DNA from: Gammaproteobacteria bacterium
GTDB lineage: Bacteria; Pseudomonadota; Gammaproteobacteria; Enterobacterales; GCA-2746155
Reading direction: 5' to 3'
DNA: 14,660 nucleotides
Assembly: GCA_024206355.1 (NCBI GenBank)
Contig: JAAGZM010000340.1
Coordinates: forward strand, 1-14,660
Part shown: piece by piece, positions 8,408-14,660 of the stretch
Position numbering within the stretch: position 1 is the first letter of the stretch
How the letters are laid out: every line of letters starts with the position of its first letter
Notes under the pieces: generated by a model
Database searches by the model: none
Seen by the model: the letters and a program-made list of their open reading frames with translations, nothing else
What the model was told of the DNA's origin: nothing
Position numbers and translations under genes: made by a program

Positions 8408-8469
8408 TTATCAACTAACCAATAAAAAAACAGCTTAATTAAGCTGTTTTTTTATTGGTTAGTTGATAA
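8408..8469. terminator. Perfect 62-bp palindrome acting as bidirectional terminator
   Basis: Every base from 8408 to 8469 pairs with its mirror partner around the centre at 8438/8439, giving two 31-base arms with no mismatch. The core CAGCTTAATTAAGCTG (8431-8446) makes a six-bp stem with an AATT loop. It is flanked by seven A's (8424-8430) and seven T's (8447-8453), so it reads as an intrinsic terminator on both strands. It fills the gap between two convergent genes, seven bases after the stop at 8400 and ten before the stop at 8480. The outer 16 bases of each arm extend well beyond what termination needs. Confidence 0.95.
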
Positions 8470-8479
8470 TAATATTAAG

Positions 8480-9874
8480 TTATGATCGACGACGCCAAAT
8501 TAATATTGAGCTCAATAATACTAGCGGTATCATACCCAAACTCCCTGAGCCAGCCGAATCTATAATCGCTTGTTGTTCTTCTTCCTCTGCTTCATCTCTC
8601 AGTGCTGTACAGTTAGTAGGAGTTGTATCAGCTGTAGGTACTAACATAAAAGAACGAACTTCTGCATCGAATATACCCGTTCCGATGATAACACCGTTAT
8701 CATTAATATCTCTTGCTATAACAATGTCCCAATCCAGTGAACAGTCAACCATATCGTTTAAATTTATTAATGTTTCAGTATTATAATCATACATAAACCC
8801 CGTTGATCTTGGGGTAAAACCGGCCTTGATCTGAGCTGAACCAACAACTTGATTGCTATTATTTATCGCATAAGCCACTGAACTATTGAAATCTTCATGA
8901 TCAGAAAATTCTGGAATTACCATCATTGGCGTGGATTCATTTGCATCATAGATAAATGCGAGTACTTCATTATTATAGTAATCCGTATCGGTATCCGATA
9001 CACCAACAATAATGCCATTATTGTTGATATCCTTCGCATCACTTGTATAACCGCCTAAGGTACCTAAGTCGGTAGATAATTCAGGAGATGCAGGATCCCA
9101 AAGCAAAGCATGGACAGAATTATACTCGTTTTCTGAAACGGCCCAACCAGCCACAGCACCAGAATCATTAATCGCGCGTATTGAGCCAGTACGAGTTGCT
9201 ACATCGCTAAATAATGGAATAATATTAAAAGTGTCAGTGTCATAGTCATAAATAAAAGGACGAGCTTGATCACTTTCTTCTGCATCATCATTAACATATT
9301 TAATTAAGGTATAACCAGCGACTTTTCTGTCATTTGAGATAGCTAACGCTCTTTGTGATGGTTCAGTCCCTTCAGTTAAATTATCTGCTTCAGCAGGGAA
9401 TGGAAGAGCTACCATTACTCCACCATTAAAAGAAATGAAGGATGCTTCAACGATTATGTTAGCCGTTGTATCATCGCCGTCATCAATTTCTTCTAGACCG
9501 TAACCAACAACAGTTGAGTTATCATTAATTGCAAAACCAAAACTGTAAGGTAATCCTAGATCACCTAATCCAGTTAAATCACCGTTACTAAAAATATAAG
9601 CATTGTTGCAAAACTCTTTATTAACAAGAACACCATCACTATCCGTACATGAAGCTGGTGGATTATCTTCGTCAATCTCATCATCAGGAATTATAGGACC
9701 ATCACTATAGCCTGTGACTTCATCAAAATTATTAACCTGAAAAGAAAAATTATGTTCACCACCAAGAGTACCAAGATCAATCAATTTATAGGGAGCAGCC
9801 TGTGCCGAACCTATAGCAATGATTGTTGCAATAGTCAGACTCGATAATAACCTTGTACAGCTTTTTATTTGCAT
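8480..9874 (-). CDS. Exported HAF-repeat (DUF3466-type) protein with GlyGly-CTERM-like tail
   Basis: This 464-aa protein has a signal peptide (MQIKSCTRLLSSLTIATIIA then IGSAQA, cleavage before APYKL). The body is built of about seven or eight repeats of the type AxxINDxGxVVG, each containing motifs such as QVNNFDEVTGYS, AINDNSTVVGYG, AINDSGAVAGWA, DINNNGIIVGVS, AINNSNQVVGSA and DINDNGVIIGTG. Two are preceded by the DLGTLGG signature of HAF repeats. The region near residues 60-90 is rich in Asp/Glu. The C-terminus (about 440-464) reads GSGSLG, a hydrophobic stretch, then RRRS. This is the layout of a GlyGly-CTERM sorting tail processed by rhombosortase. An AGGAA ribosome site precedes the ATG. 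The function is unknown. The repeats probably form a beta-propeller-like fold and the protein is likely delivered to the cell surface. It stands alone between two metabolic clusters. Confidence 0.85.
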   Translation of the reverse strand: MQIKSCTRLLSSLTIATIIAIGSAQAAPYKLIDLGTLGGEHNFSFQVNNFDEVTGYSDGPIIPDDEIDEDNPPASCTDSDGVLVNKEFCNNAYIFSNGDLTGLGDLGLPYSFGFAINDNSTVVGYGLEEIDDGDDTTANIIVEASFISFNGGVMVALPFPAEADNLTEGTEPSQRALAISNDRKVAGYTLIKYVNDDAEESDQARPFIYDYDTDTFNIIPLFSDVATRTGSIRAINDSGAVAGWAVSENEYNSVHALLWDPASPELSTDLGTLGGYTSDAKDINNNGIIVGVSDTDTDYYNNEVLAFIYDANESTPMMVIPEFSDHEDFNSSVAYAINNSNQVVGSAQIKAGFTPRSTGFMYDYNTETLINLNDMVDCSLDWDIVIARDINDNGVIIGTGIFDAEVRSFMLVPTADTTPTNCTALRDEAEEEEQQAIIDSAGSGSLGMIPLVLLSSILIWRRRS

Positions 9875-9916
9875 GAAGTATTCCTGTGTATGCCCTTATT
9901 TAAAATTCAAGGCGCA

Positions 9917-9922
9917 ATTATA
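9917..9922 (-). promoter_or_regulatory. Candidate -10 box for the HAF-repeat protein gene
   Basis: A perfect TATAAT on the minus strand lies 42 bases upstream of the ATG at 9874. No good -35 is seen 16-18 bases further upstream (CTCAAG at 9940-9945). Confidence 0.35.
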
Positions 9923-10238
9923 CCTGAATTTATTTCTAACTTGAGTTTATATTGTCAGTTTGACAGAAAATTTGTTAAAAGTTCAGCTTGCATCCATTTG
10001 ATTTTCAGGTATCACCTGTATAAAAGGCTTCCTTCTGTATACAAAGATCATTTATTCGACTTAAATTTGGGTAATTATCCAGTGGAAGTATCACTGTATC
10101 TTCTGTTCATCCAATACAGCCACAGAAGTTTTCAAATATTAAACCATTCTTCAGTGGTTGCTAATTTATAACTAAAGATTGTCCATGTAATATTTGATTC
10201 GTGCTCTTACCTTATTCATTACTTGATGTTCTACATCT

Positions 10239-10247
10239 TGCTATAAT
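10239..10247 (+). promoter_or_regulatory. Candidate extended -10 promoter upstream of the fused E1 gene
   Basis: TGCTATAAT is a full extended -10 element. The 17-bp-spaced hexamer (TTACTT, 10219-10224) is a weak -35. Transcription from here would give a leader of about 110 bases containing all the phased repeats, so factors binding them would act as roadblocks or downstream operators. Confidence 0.4.
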
Positions 10248-10264
10248 TATTGAATGACATTTTC

Positions 10265-10335
10265 AACTAAGTCATTGCAGGTGCAACTAATTGACTGTAT
10301 TATACATCTATAACTGTATTCCAATAACTAATTGA
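10265..10335. repeat. Phased short direct repeats (possible operator array)
   Basis: AACTAAGTCA (10265-10274), AACTAATTGA (10285-10294) and AACTAATTGA (10326-10335) start 20 and then 41 bases apart, close to two and four helical turns. The first two share the 7-mer CAACTAA at an exact 20-base period. ACTGTATT occurs at 10294-10301 and 10313-10320, 19 bases apart. All lie between the candidate promoters and the E1 start. Confidence 0.4.
10291..10320 (+). promoter_or_regulatory. Second candidate promoter nearer the fused E1 gene
   Basis: TTGACT (10291-10296) and TGTATT (10315-10320) are spaced by 18 bases. The first matches five of six -35 consensus bases and the second four of six -10 bases. 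The transcript would begin about 37 bases before the ATG. The repeats overlap this promoter closely, as operators would. Confidence 0.3.
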
Positions 10336-10344
10336 TGTTCCTGA

Positions 10345-10357
10345 TACCTCAGAGGTA
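10345..10357 (+). promoter_or_regulatory. Inverted repeat overlapping the ribosome-binding site of the fused E1 gene
   Basis: TACCTC-A-GAGGTA is a perfect inverted repeat whose right half contains the AGAGG Shine-Dalgarno sequence (10351-10355), eight bases before the ATG at 10364. In RNA it could fold as TACCT/AGGTA around CAG and mask the site; in DNA it could be an operator. Confidence 0.35.
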
Positions 10358-10363
10358 ATTATA

Positions 10364-12472
10364 ATGAATCCACCTGTAGCGAAACTAAAACCTACCGCCA
10401 ATGAATTAGATCTTGACTGGGAAAGAGTTAGTTATCTGTTGATGTTATCAAGGGCATTGGATGATTTAGAAGAGCAGGAGCTTGTTGCTGCTCGACTGGT
10501 ACATTTACAGTTTTCATCGCGTGGACATGATTTTGCGCAAATAGTATTAGGCTCATTACTCAATAATCCAAATGATGGAGCAACTGGCTATTATCGTTCT
10601 AGACCATTTGTACTTGCGCTAGGTATAGATATCCATAAAGTCGTGACCTCTTCAATGACAAAGGAAGGCGGATACAGCAATGGAAGAGATGGTGGAGTTG
10701 TTTGTAACTATCCTAATAAAGATAGAGATGGAGCAATGTTATTTCCAATGTGCGGTGGTGTTGGTTCTCAATACTCACCTATCTCAGGTTGGGCACAGTC
10801 AATAGTTTATAATCGTAACCAGTTACAAGATACTACTTATCAAAATGCCATCGGCGTGTCTATGGGCGGCGATTCTTCCATGTCTACCAGCGGATTCTGG
10901 GCAGCTTTGAATATCTCTACCACAAACAATCTCCCACACTTATTTGTAATAGAAGACAATGGTTACGGTATATCCACTGAACAAACTACACAGACACCAG
11001 GTGGTGATCAAGTAGCAAACCTTGCTGCTTATAAAAACCTTAAAATCATTGATGGTGACGGAACAGATCCTGTTGATACTCCCCTGCTTATTATTCAAGC
11101 AGTAAATTATGTACGTTCTGGTAAAGGCGCCTGTTTATTAAGGCTTAAAGTTCCGCGACTTTGTGGTCACACCTTTCAAGATACTCAAACCTATAAGCCT
11201 ACCGAGTTTATTGAACAAGAAAAGTTACGCGATCCTCTACCGAAATTAAAAATACATTTACAGCAAACTGGAATCATAAGCGAAGCTAAGTGGTCTAAAC
11301 TCCAACAAAAAGCACAAGATGAAATAAGAGCTGTTGTTGATGAAGTGTTCGAATACTCTGAGCCTAAAGCATCGTCAGTTACTCAATACGTCTATTCAGA
11401 AAAAGATTCTGAAGGAAAACCAATTGTACAATTACGTGGTGGACTACTTGCAGATAACTACCAGTTTCCAAAATCATCTGAAGTTCCTAATTCTCAAGGC
11501 CCACGATTAAACATGTTAACAGCAATTCGTAATGTATTAGATTATGAATTAGAAACTAACCCAAAGGTGGTGGTGTTTGGTGAAGATGTTGGTGAAAAAG
11601 GGGGAGTTCATGCAGCGACCCTTGGTCTACATAAAAAGTATGGCAACAATCGTGTATTTAATACTAGCTTGTCTGAAGAAGGTATTATAGGACGCTCTGT
11701 AGGAATGGCGTTAAGTGGCCTAATGCCCGTACCTGAAATACAATTTCGAAAATACGCTGAGCCAGCATCCGAGCAGCTAACTGATACAGGAACCATGCGT
11801 TGGCGTACTAATAATAAATTTGCAGCACCCATGGTAGTTCGTATGCCTGGCGGATTTGCTGGTCGCGGAGATCCGTGGCATTCAATGAGTGACGAAGTGG
11901 AATGGGCACATAAAGTTGGCTGGCATCTAGCAATGCCTTCTAATGCAGAAGATGCTGCTGGACTCCTTAGATTTGCACTAAGAGATAATAATCCAACAAT
12001 CTTTTTTGAGCATCGTTCATTACTTGATGCTTCGTCTGCGCGTCGGCCCTACCCTGGTGACGATTATATTATTCCCTTTGGCAAAGCCAATACCGTTGTT
12101 GCAGGCGATAACTTAACGGTTGTTTGCTGGGGAGCTATGGTCGCACGTTGTATATCTGCATCTAAATCACTTAACGAAAGCATTGAGGTAATTGACTTGC
12201 GAACCATTCAACCGTGGGATAAGTCTGCAGTATTAAACTCTGTAAAAAGAACAGGGCGATGTTTAATTGTCCATGAAGATAATCTCACAGCAGGGTTTGG
12301 TGCTGAAATTGCAGCGGTTCTAGCGAAAGAGGCTTTCTTTGATCTTGACGCTCCTATTGAACGCATGGCAATGCCTAATATTCCTGTTCCTCATAACCCA
12401 GAACTGATGAATGCAGCAATTCCTACACAAGAAAAAATTGCAGCTAAAATAAGACAATGTCTGGATATTTAG
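10364..12472 (+). CDS. Fused alpha+beta E1 component of a 2-oxoacid dehydrogenase complex
   Basis: This 702-aa thiamine-diphosphate enzyme decarboxylates a 2-oxoacid and passes the acyl group to lipoyl-E2. The alpha half (about 20-330) holds the ThDP/Mg motif GGDSSMSTSG (168-177) to EDNGYGIS (197-204), and CGHTFQD (267-273) corresponds to the HGHS loop of PDH alpha. The beta half (about 379-700) has GEDVGEKGG (406-414) with the likely cofactor Glu at 407, the GRGDPWHS loop with H506, and a C-terminal transketolase domain (about 570-700). Separate alpha and beta subunits are more usual, but fused forms occur in Bacteroidota, Chlamydiota and some other bacteria. The third residue of the classic GDG motif is Ser here. 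The E2 gene follows after 52 bases. The substrate is unknown: branched-chain, aromatic and other 2-oxoacids are all possible. The AGAGG site eight bases upstream supports the ATG. Confidence 0.9.
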   Translation: MNPPVAKLKPTANELDLDWERVSYLLMLSRALDDLEEQELVAARLVHLQFSSRGHDFAQIVLGSLLNNPNDGATGYYRSRPFVLALGIDIHKVVTSSMTKEGGYSNGRDGGVVCNYPNKDRDGAMLFPMCGGVGSQYSPISGWAQSIVYNRNQLQDTTYQNAIGVSMGGDSSMSTSGFWAALNISTTNNLPHLFVIEDNGYGISTEQTTQTPGGDQVANLAAYKNLKIIDGDGTDPVDTPLLIIQAVNYVRSGKGACLLRLKVPRLCGHTFQDTQTYKPTEFIEQEKLRDPLPKLKIHLQQTGIISEAKWSKLQQKAQDEIRAVVDEVFEYSEPKASSVTQYVYSEKDSEGKPIVQLRGGLLADNYQFPKSSEVPNSQGPRLNMLTAIRNVLDYELETNPKVVVFGEDVGEKGGVHAATLGLHKKYGNNRVFNTSLSEEGIIGRSVGMALSGLMPVPEIQFRKYAEPASEQLTDTGTMRWRTNNKFAAPMVVRMPGGFAGRGDPWHSMSDEVEWAHKVGWHLAMPSNAEDAAGLLRFALRDNNPTIFFEHRSLLDASSARRPYPGDDYIIPFGKANTVVAGDNLTVVCWGAMVARCISASKSLNESIEVIDLRTIQPWDKSAVLNSVKRTGRCLIVHEDNLTAGFGAEIAAVLAKEAFFDLDAPIERMAMPNIPVPHNPELMNAAIPTQEKIAAKIRQCLDI

Positions 12473-12524
12473 TCATATATTGCAAAAATAAATTTACCCA
12501 ATTGAAGATTTTAGGATAAGAAGA

Positions 12525-13760
12525 ATGCCACAAACAATTGATATTATGTTATCAGCGGATGAGCTTGAAGGTACCGAAGCAACCGTATCACAATGGCTGT
12601 TCAAAATCGGTGAACAAATACAGCAAGGTGAACCCTTGTTGGAGCTAGAGACCGATAAAGTGAGCATGGAAATTTGTGCTCCAGAAACAGGGATATTATC
12701 TGATATACGTGTCAATGTTGGCGACAAGGTTGAAACGGATAGCATCTTAGGGCAATTATCAGATGATGGATTAGTATCAATTAGCGAACCAATAGCATTA
12801 CCCGAAGATATCGATACTCAAACAGAACTACCCTCAGAGCATACTGATAAAATTGAAGAGCCTCATAAAGATGGGAAGTTATTAATCAGTCCAACAGTAA
12901 GGCGATTACTCAAAGAAAATAACCTTGATATTAATCATATTAATGGCACTGGAAAAAATGGAAGAGTGAATCGTGATGATGTTATGCAACACCTTGCAAA
13001 ATCGCCTAAAGCGGCTTCAAATCCAATAAAAAGTTCTGGAGGCCGTACTAGCCGGACTCTCACTGGCACAATGGTTCCACATACCAATATGCGAAAATCC
13101 ATCGCCAAACATATGGTAGAAAGCTTGCTAGAAATCTCACCTCATGTGACCAGTGTTTTTGAGATGGATATGAGCAATATCATAGAACATCGGAAGTGGC
13201 ATAAAAAAGAATTTGCTGAACAGGGTGTAAATCTAACATTTACAGCCTACTTTTTAGCGGCAACAGTCAAATCTATGCAAAAAGCACCTGAGGTTAATGC
13301 TCGTTTCCACGAAGACGCTTTAGAAATATTTTCAGATATTAATATAGGCGTTGGCACAGCATTAGGCACTAATGGACTTGTGGTTCCTGTTGTTCAACAA
13401 GTGCAATCGATGACCTTATTCGAAATTGCTCAGGCACTAACACTACAAACAAAAAAAGCACGTGATGGCAATCTTAAACCATCCGATATGACAAATGGCA
13501 CCTTTACCATATCTAACCATGGTGTCAGTGGTAGTCTTTTCGCAGCACCAATTATTATCAACCAACCTGAAGTCGCTATTCTTGGCATTGGAAAACTTGA
13601 AAAGCGAGTTGTCGTTGAAGAAATTAATCAGCAAGACACTATTGTAATAAAACCTATGTGCTATGTTTCTTTAAGTATTGATCACCGAGCTTTAGATGCA
13701 TATCAAACCAGTGAGTTTCTTTCAGAGTTTGTTGAAACAATCAATAATTGGGGTGAATAA
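12525..13760 (+). CDS. E2 dihydrolipoamide acyltransferase of a 2-oxoacid dehydrogenase complex
   Basis: This 411-aa core subunit accepts the acyl group from E1 on its swinging lipoyl arm and transfers it to CoA. It has one lipoyl domain (1-80) with lipoyl-lysine K45 in ETDKVSME. An acidic linker follows (83-118), then the peripheral subunit-binding domain (about 120-157: ISPTVRRLLKENNLDINHIN, then GTGKNGRVNRDDV). A short linker leads to the catalytic domain (180-411). The active-site motif is DHRALDA, with H387 and D391 intact and Ala where Gly is usual. AGGA eight bases upstream supports the ATG. It is cotranscribed with the fused E1. No E3 gene lies in the window, so a housekeeping lipoamide dehydrogenase may be shared or may lie downstream. 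The single lipoyl domain fits branched-chain or succinyl-type E2s better than the multi-lipoyl pyruvate enzymes of many proteobacteria. Confidence 0.92.
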   Translation: MPQTIDIMLSADELEGTEATVSQWLFKIGEQIQQGEPLLELETDKVSMEICAPETGILSDIRVNVGDKVETDSILGQLSDDGLVSISEPIALPEDIDTQTELPSEHTDKIEEPHKDGKLLISPTVRRLLKENNLDINHINGTGKNGRVNRDDVMQHLAKSPKAASNPIKSSGGRTSRTLTGTMVPHTNMRKSIAKHMVESLLEISPHVTSVFEMDMSNIIEHRKWHKKEFAEQGVNLTFTAYFLAATVKSMQKAPEVNARFHEDALEIFSDINIGVGTALGTNGLVVPVVQQVQSMTLFEIAQALTLQTKKARDGNLKPSDMTNGTFTISNHGVSGSLFAAPIIINQPEVAILGIGKLEKRVVVEEINQQDTIVIKPMCYVSLSIDHRALDAYQTSEFLSEFVETINNWGE

Positions 13761-13836
13761 TAGATTCTCTCTTCATCAATTTTAGGTACAATATAGCTTA
13801 AACAATCTATAATTGAACAATTTCAGGTAATTGAGA

Positions 13837-14660
13837 ATGAAAAAAGTTTATATCTGTGATGCTATCCGAACACCCATAGGACGTTATGCCGGCTCACTAT
13901 CCCACATGCGCGCTGATGATCTCGGTGCTGCTCCTATCAAAGCTCTGATTGAAAGAAATCCAAAACTAGACTTATCAGCTATTGATGAACTTTATTATGG
14001 TTGTGCAAATCAAGCCGGTGAAGATAACAGGAATGTCGCTCGGATGAGCTCATTACTGGCAGGTCTACCATACTCTGTTCCTGCAGTAACGTTGAACCGT
14101 CTTTGTGGTTCAGGGCTAGATGCAGTAGGTACAGCAGCAAGAGCAATAGCTTGTGGTGACCAAGAAATTGCTATTGCAGGTGGTGTTGAGCATATGACCC
14201 GTGCTCCGATGGTTATGGGCAAAGCGAACTCAGCATTTTCTAGACAAACTGATATGTATGATACGACTATGGGCTGGCGATTTGTTAATAAGGCAATGAA
14301 AACAGAGTATGGTGTAGATAGTATGCCTGAAACAGGAGAGAATGTTGCTGAACAATTTAATATAAATCGTGAAGATCAGGACTTGTTTGCTTTCAGAAGC
14401 CAGCAAAAAACAGCTGCTGCTCAAGAAGCAGGAAGGTTTAATGATGAAATTGTTTCTCTTACTGTAAAAATAAGCCGCAAAGAAATCCGTGAATTTAGTC
14501 AAGACGAGCATCCTCGTTCTAGTACAACTTTAGAAGGTCTAGCTAAATTAGCAACACCTTTTAGAGAAAATGGTACTATTACCGCAGGCAATGCTTCTGG
14601 TATTAATGACGGTGCTTGTGCACTGTTAATAGCTTCTGAAGAGCAGATTGAAAAACAAGG
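13837..14660 (+). CDS. 3-oxoadipyl-CoA-type thiolase, 3' end beyond window (partial)
   Basis: The first 274 codons of a thiolase of about 400 aa are present. It begins MKKVYICDAIRTPIGRYAGS and carries the nucleophilic Cys90 in LNRLCGSGLDAVG. The stretches YYGCANQAGEDNRNVARM (53-70), VMGKANSAFSRQTD and GWRFVNKAMKTEYGVDSMPE are those I associate with PcaF/PaaJ-type 3-oxoadipyl-CoA thiolases rather than FadA or acetoacetyl-CoA thiolases. The C-terminal GHP histidine and CxGxG cysteine lie past the edge. The enzyme would cleave 3-oxoadipyl-CoA with CoA to succinyl-CoA and acetyl-CoA, the last step of phenylacetate and beta-ketoadipate breakdown. The start follows an AGG about ten bases upstream and lies 76 bases after the E2 stop. 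A weak TATAAT at 13808-13813 could add an internal promoter. Substrate within the thiolase family is inferred by recall of similar sequences. Confidence 0.85.
   Translation, partial: MKKVYICDAIRTPIGRYAGSLSHMRADDLGAAPIKALIERNPKLDLSAIDELYYGCANQAGEDNRNVARMSSLLAGLPYSVPAVTLNRLCGSGLDAVGTAARAIACGDQEIAIAGGVEHMTRAPMVMGKANSAFSRQTDMYDTTMGWRFVNKAMKTEYGVDSMPETGENVAEQFNINREDQDLFAFRSQQKTAAAQEAGRFNDEIVSLTVKISRKEIREFSQDEHPRSSTTLEGLAKLATPFRENGTITAGNASGINDGACALLIASEEQIEKQ

Larger units (their letters stand above)
9875..10363. other. 489-bp divergent intergenic region with several short inverted and direct repeats
   Basis: This is the longest non-coding stretch in the window, between the divergent HAF-repeat gene and the fused E1 gene. 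Items seen are as follows. CAGGT-ATC-ACCTG is an inverted repeat at 10006-10018. CTTCTGT (10100-10106) pairs with ACAGAAG (10122-10128). TTGCA-GG-TGCAA lies at 10275-10286. Short direct repeats are phased between 10264 and 10335, and an inverted repeat overlaps the E1 ribosome site. An open frame at 9869-10171 has no protein-like features and overlaps the neighbouring gene start, so it is not called. Confidence 0.6.

Noticed and set aside
9869..10171. A 100-aa open frame on the + strand in the long intergenic gap.
   Set aside because: It overlaps the start of the opposite-strand HAF-repeat gene, has no good ribosome site, and its translation lacks any recognisable domain, membrane pattern or signal peptide.
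12473..12524. Possible promoter or small gene between the E1 and E2 genes.
   Set aside because: Only the E2 ribosome site (AGGA at 12513-12516) is recognisable. The 52-base gap is consistent with one operon.

Overview
The window is AT-rich, densely coded DNA from a bacterium, most likely a marine-type gammaproteobacterium. The evidence is mixed. An etfBA pair is divergent from an ETF-quinone oxidoreductase gene, an arrangement common in Gammaproteobacteria. A HAF-repeat DUF3466-type protein ends in a GlyGly-CTERM-like tail, known mainly from Shewanella/Vibrio/Colwellia-type genera. There are also sodium-coupled transporters. I cannot name the genus. No RNA genes, insertion sequences or CRISPR arrays were seen.

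Layout, left to right. (1) 1-258: probably the tail of a rightward gene and a hairpin terminator. (2) 259-4587, leftward: an apparent operon read as NSS-family Na+/amino-acid symporter, then NhaC-family antiporter, then an exported M28 metallopeptidase with a PA domain. It looks like a peptide and amino-acid salvage unit run on sodium. (3) 4716-6440, leftward: etfB-etfA with a 4-bp overlap and a clear terminator. (4) 6748-8400, rightward: ETF-quinone oxidoreductase, divergent from etfBA across a 307-bp control region. Together these three gene products carry electrons from acyl-CoA and related dehydrogenases into the quinone pool. (5) 8408-8469: a perfect 62-bp palindrome that serves as a two-way terminator. 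(6) 8480-9874, leftward: the exported HAF-repeat protein. (7) 9875-10363: a long intergenic region with phased short repeats and inverted repeats. (8) 10364 to the right edge, rightward: a 702-aa fused alpha+beta E1 of a 2-oxoacid dehydrogenase, its E2 acyltransferase, and a 3-oxoadipyl-CoA-type thiolase cut by the window end.

The right half therefore joins 2-oxoacid oxidation to an acyl-CoA thiolase of the aromatic (phenylacetate/beta-ketoadipate) type, with the ETF electron route nearby. No E3 (dihydrolipoamide dehydrogenase) is present in the window. The most interesting hypothesis is that the fused E1-E2 feeds a CoA-bound aromatic or branched-chain pathway, for example phenylpyruvate to phenylacetyl-CoA. 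This is inference from one neighbour and needs the sequence to the right.
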